5,840 bases of DNA. It comes from Deltaproteobacteria bacterium. GTDB taxonomy: Bacteria > Desulfobacterota > Binatia > UBA9968. The position numbers and the translations under genes were made by a program. Under the pieces are notes generated by a model. It searched no databases. It saw only the letters and a list, made by a program, of their open reading frames with translations, and had not been told where the DNA came from. The DNA is taken from contig JAJONK010000351.1 of NCBI GenBank assembly GCA_021323355.1, positions 1 to 5,840 on the forward strand, in the 5' to 3' direction. Below, in pieces: positions 5,288 to 5,840 of the stretch (the first letter of the stretch is position 1; every line of letters starts with the position of its first letter).

Positions 5288-5503
5288 ATGGAACGAGAAG
5301 AAAAGCGGCTCGAGCAGTTTCGGCAACTGCGCAAAGAGATTCGCGGTTCGCAAAACTACCTGGTGGTCGGGATCGATATCAGCAAGGACATTCACAACGC
5401 ATCTATGAGAACCACCTCGGGCAAGACACTGTATCGATTGGGTGTACCAACGTGGGCGGGAACCCCTTGGGCACTCACTCTGATCCACTCGCAGCCGATG
5501 TAA
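5288..5503 (+). pseudogene. IS110-family transposase, N-terminal fragment
   Basis: ATG 5288 follows GGAGGAGG (5274-5281) with 6-nt spacing. The frame starts MEREEKRLEQFRQLRKEIRG, then NYLVVGIDISKD, the first strand of the RuvC-like DEDD domain with its leading catalytic aspartate at D30. Then comes TTSGKTLYR, where family members continue with the rest of the domain. Homology stops at about 5437; the frame then reads unrelated residues and ends at TAA 5501-5503. The remaining three catalytic acids and the C-terminal serine domain are missing, so it is a truncated and inactive copy of a protein normally 330-400 residues long. The start region and ribosome binding site look intact, so a 71-residue peptide could still be made. 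The C-terminal IS110 remnant at the other end of the window is on the opposite strand. Confidence 0.78.
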
Positions 5504-5580
5504 TCACCCTATTCCACGGATTTTATAAGAGACAGCCGAACGATGACAAGCTTTGGTCTTTGCCTGAGAAGGATCAGTGA
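5438..5580 (+). other. Unrecognised open stretch after the transposase fragment
   Basis: In a frame different from the transposase start, the sequence reads GTHSDPLAADVITLFHGFYK then RQPNDDKLWSLPEKDQ and TGA at 5578-5580. It is protein-like and could be the C-terminal tail of a gene joined here by deletion. It is 5 bp from the end of the convergent PIN-domain gene. I do not recognise the family and see no start of its own. Confidence 0.3.
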
Positions 5581-5585
5581 CGGTA

Positions 5586-5840
5586 TTAAATATCGGTCGG
5601 CTTGTAAACCTTGATATTCGGGATGTGATCAAAATCGCTGTCGCGGGTTGCCAGACTGTCAACGCCATTTTCTTCCATTGCCGCCAAGATCAGAGAGTCG
5701 TTGGTAAGAATCCCGTACCGCGATCGGACGCTCTGAACACGGTGCAATCGAGCCTCGTCTGACGGCAGAACAAGTATGTTCAAACCAAAAATCGCCGATG
5801 TTTGCGCCCAGTATTCTGTCAATTCGGCGATTTCGCGCCG
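5586..5840 (-). CDS. PIN-domain (VapC-like) toxin, C-terminal part, runs off right edge
   Basis: The minus frame is open from the window edge to TAA at 5586-5588 and gives 84 residues. These include LPSDEARLHRVQSVRSRYGI, then LTNDSLILAAMEENGVDSLA, then TRDSDFDHIPNIKVYKPTDI. LTNDSLI and ATRDSDF carry two of the acidic residues that bind metal in PIN-domain endoribonucleases, and the order and spacing match the end of VapC-type toxins of about 130-140 residues. The N-terminal part with the first acidic residues is outside the window, and so is any antitoxin, which would lie upstream, beyond 5840. No frameshift is visible in the part seen. A TTG at 5822 is not a likely start, because coding continues above it. 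It could also be a PIN protein outside the VapC family. Confidence 0.85.
   Translation of the reverse strand, partial: RREIAELTEYWAQTSAIFGLNILVLPSDEARLHRVQSVRSRYGILTNDSLILAAMEENGVDSLATRDSDFDHIPNIKVYKPTDI

Noticed and set aside
1..5840. CRISPR array, tRNA or rRNA
   Set aside because: No regularly spaced repeats of CRISPR length, no cloverleaf with conserved TTCRA arm and no rRNA-like conserved blocks were seen.

Overview
The window looks like an accessory stretch of chromosome from a moderately GC-rich, probably uncultured soil or sediment bacterium. A periplasmic NMT1/THI5-type binding protein beside an Amidohydro_2 enzyme, with HigBA, HicAB and PIN-domain modules and IS110 debris, is an arrangement I associate with proteobacteria-like environmental lineages such as Binatota or Rokubacteria. 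That placement is an inference from protein style, not a measured classification.

Layout. Positions 1-514 (minus) hold the C-terminal part of an IS110-family transposase broken by frameshifts and a nonsense codon; it runs off the left edge. At 514-517 it abuts, with no spacer, the C-terminal end of a bile acid:sodium symporter-family gene (plus), which is also frameshifted. Positions 839-1222 are gene-poor, with a possible signal-peptide remnant of a second binding protein. Positions 1223-2227 (minus) encode an intact ABC-type substrate-binding protein. It is divergent from an intact 385-residue metal-dependent amidohydrolase at 2467-3624, across a 239-bp region carrying a plausible promoter.

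From 3621 to the right edge, parts of three toxin-antitoxin modules lie within about 2.2 kb. A decayed hicAB pair (minus, 3621-3980) has a large internal deletion in hicA and two opposite single-base indels in hicB. An apparently intact higBA operon (plus, 4199-4797) has a perfect 7-bp inverted repeat between its predicted promoter boxes and an 8-bp hairpin between the two genes. The C-terminal part of a VapC-like PIN-domain toxin (minus) enters from the right edge. Between higA and the PIN gene lie mobile-element traces: a tandem TTTTCCAG-type repeat and an IS110-family transposase N-terminal fragment that still has a strong ribosome binding site.

Functionally, the binding protein and amidohydrolase may form an uptake/catabolism pair for an unknown small organic molecule; no permease or ATPase gene is visible. 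The rest reads as an indel-rich turnover zone in which only higBA is demonstrably complete. I did not find a convincing new multi-gene system. The points most worth checking are the higBA control elements, the hicAB decay pattern, and the IS110 halves at the two ends.
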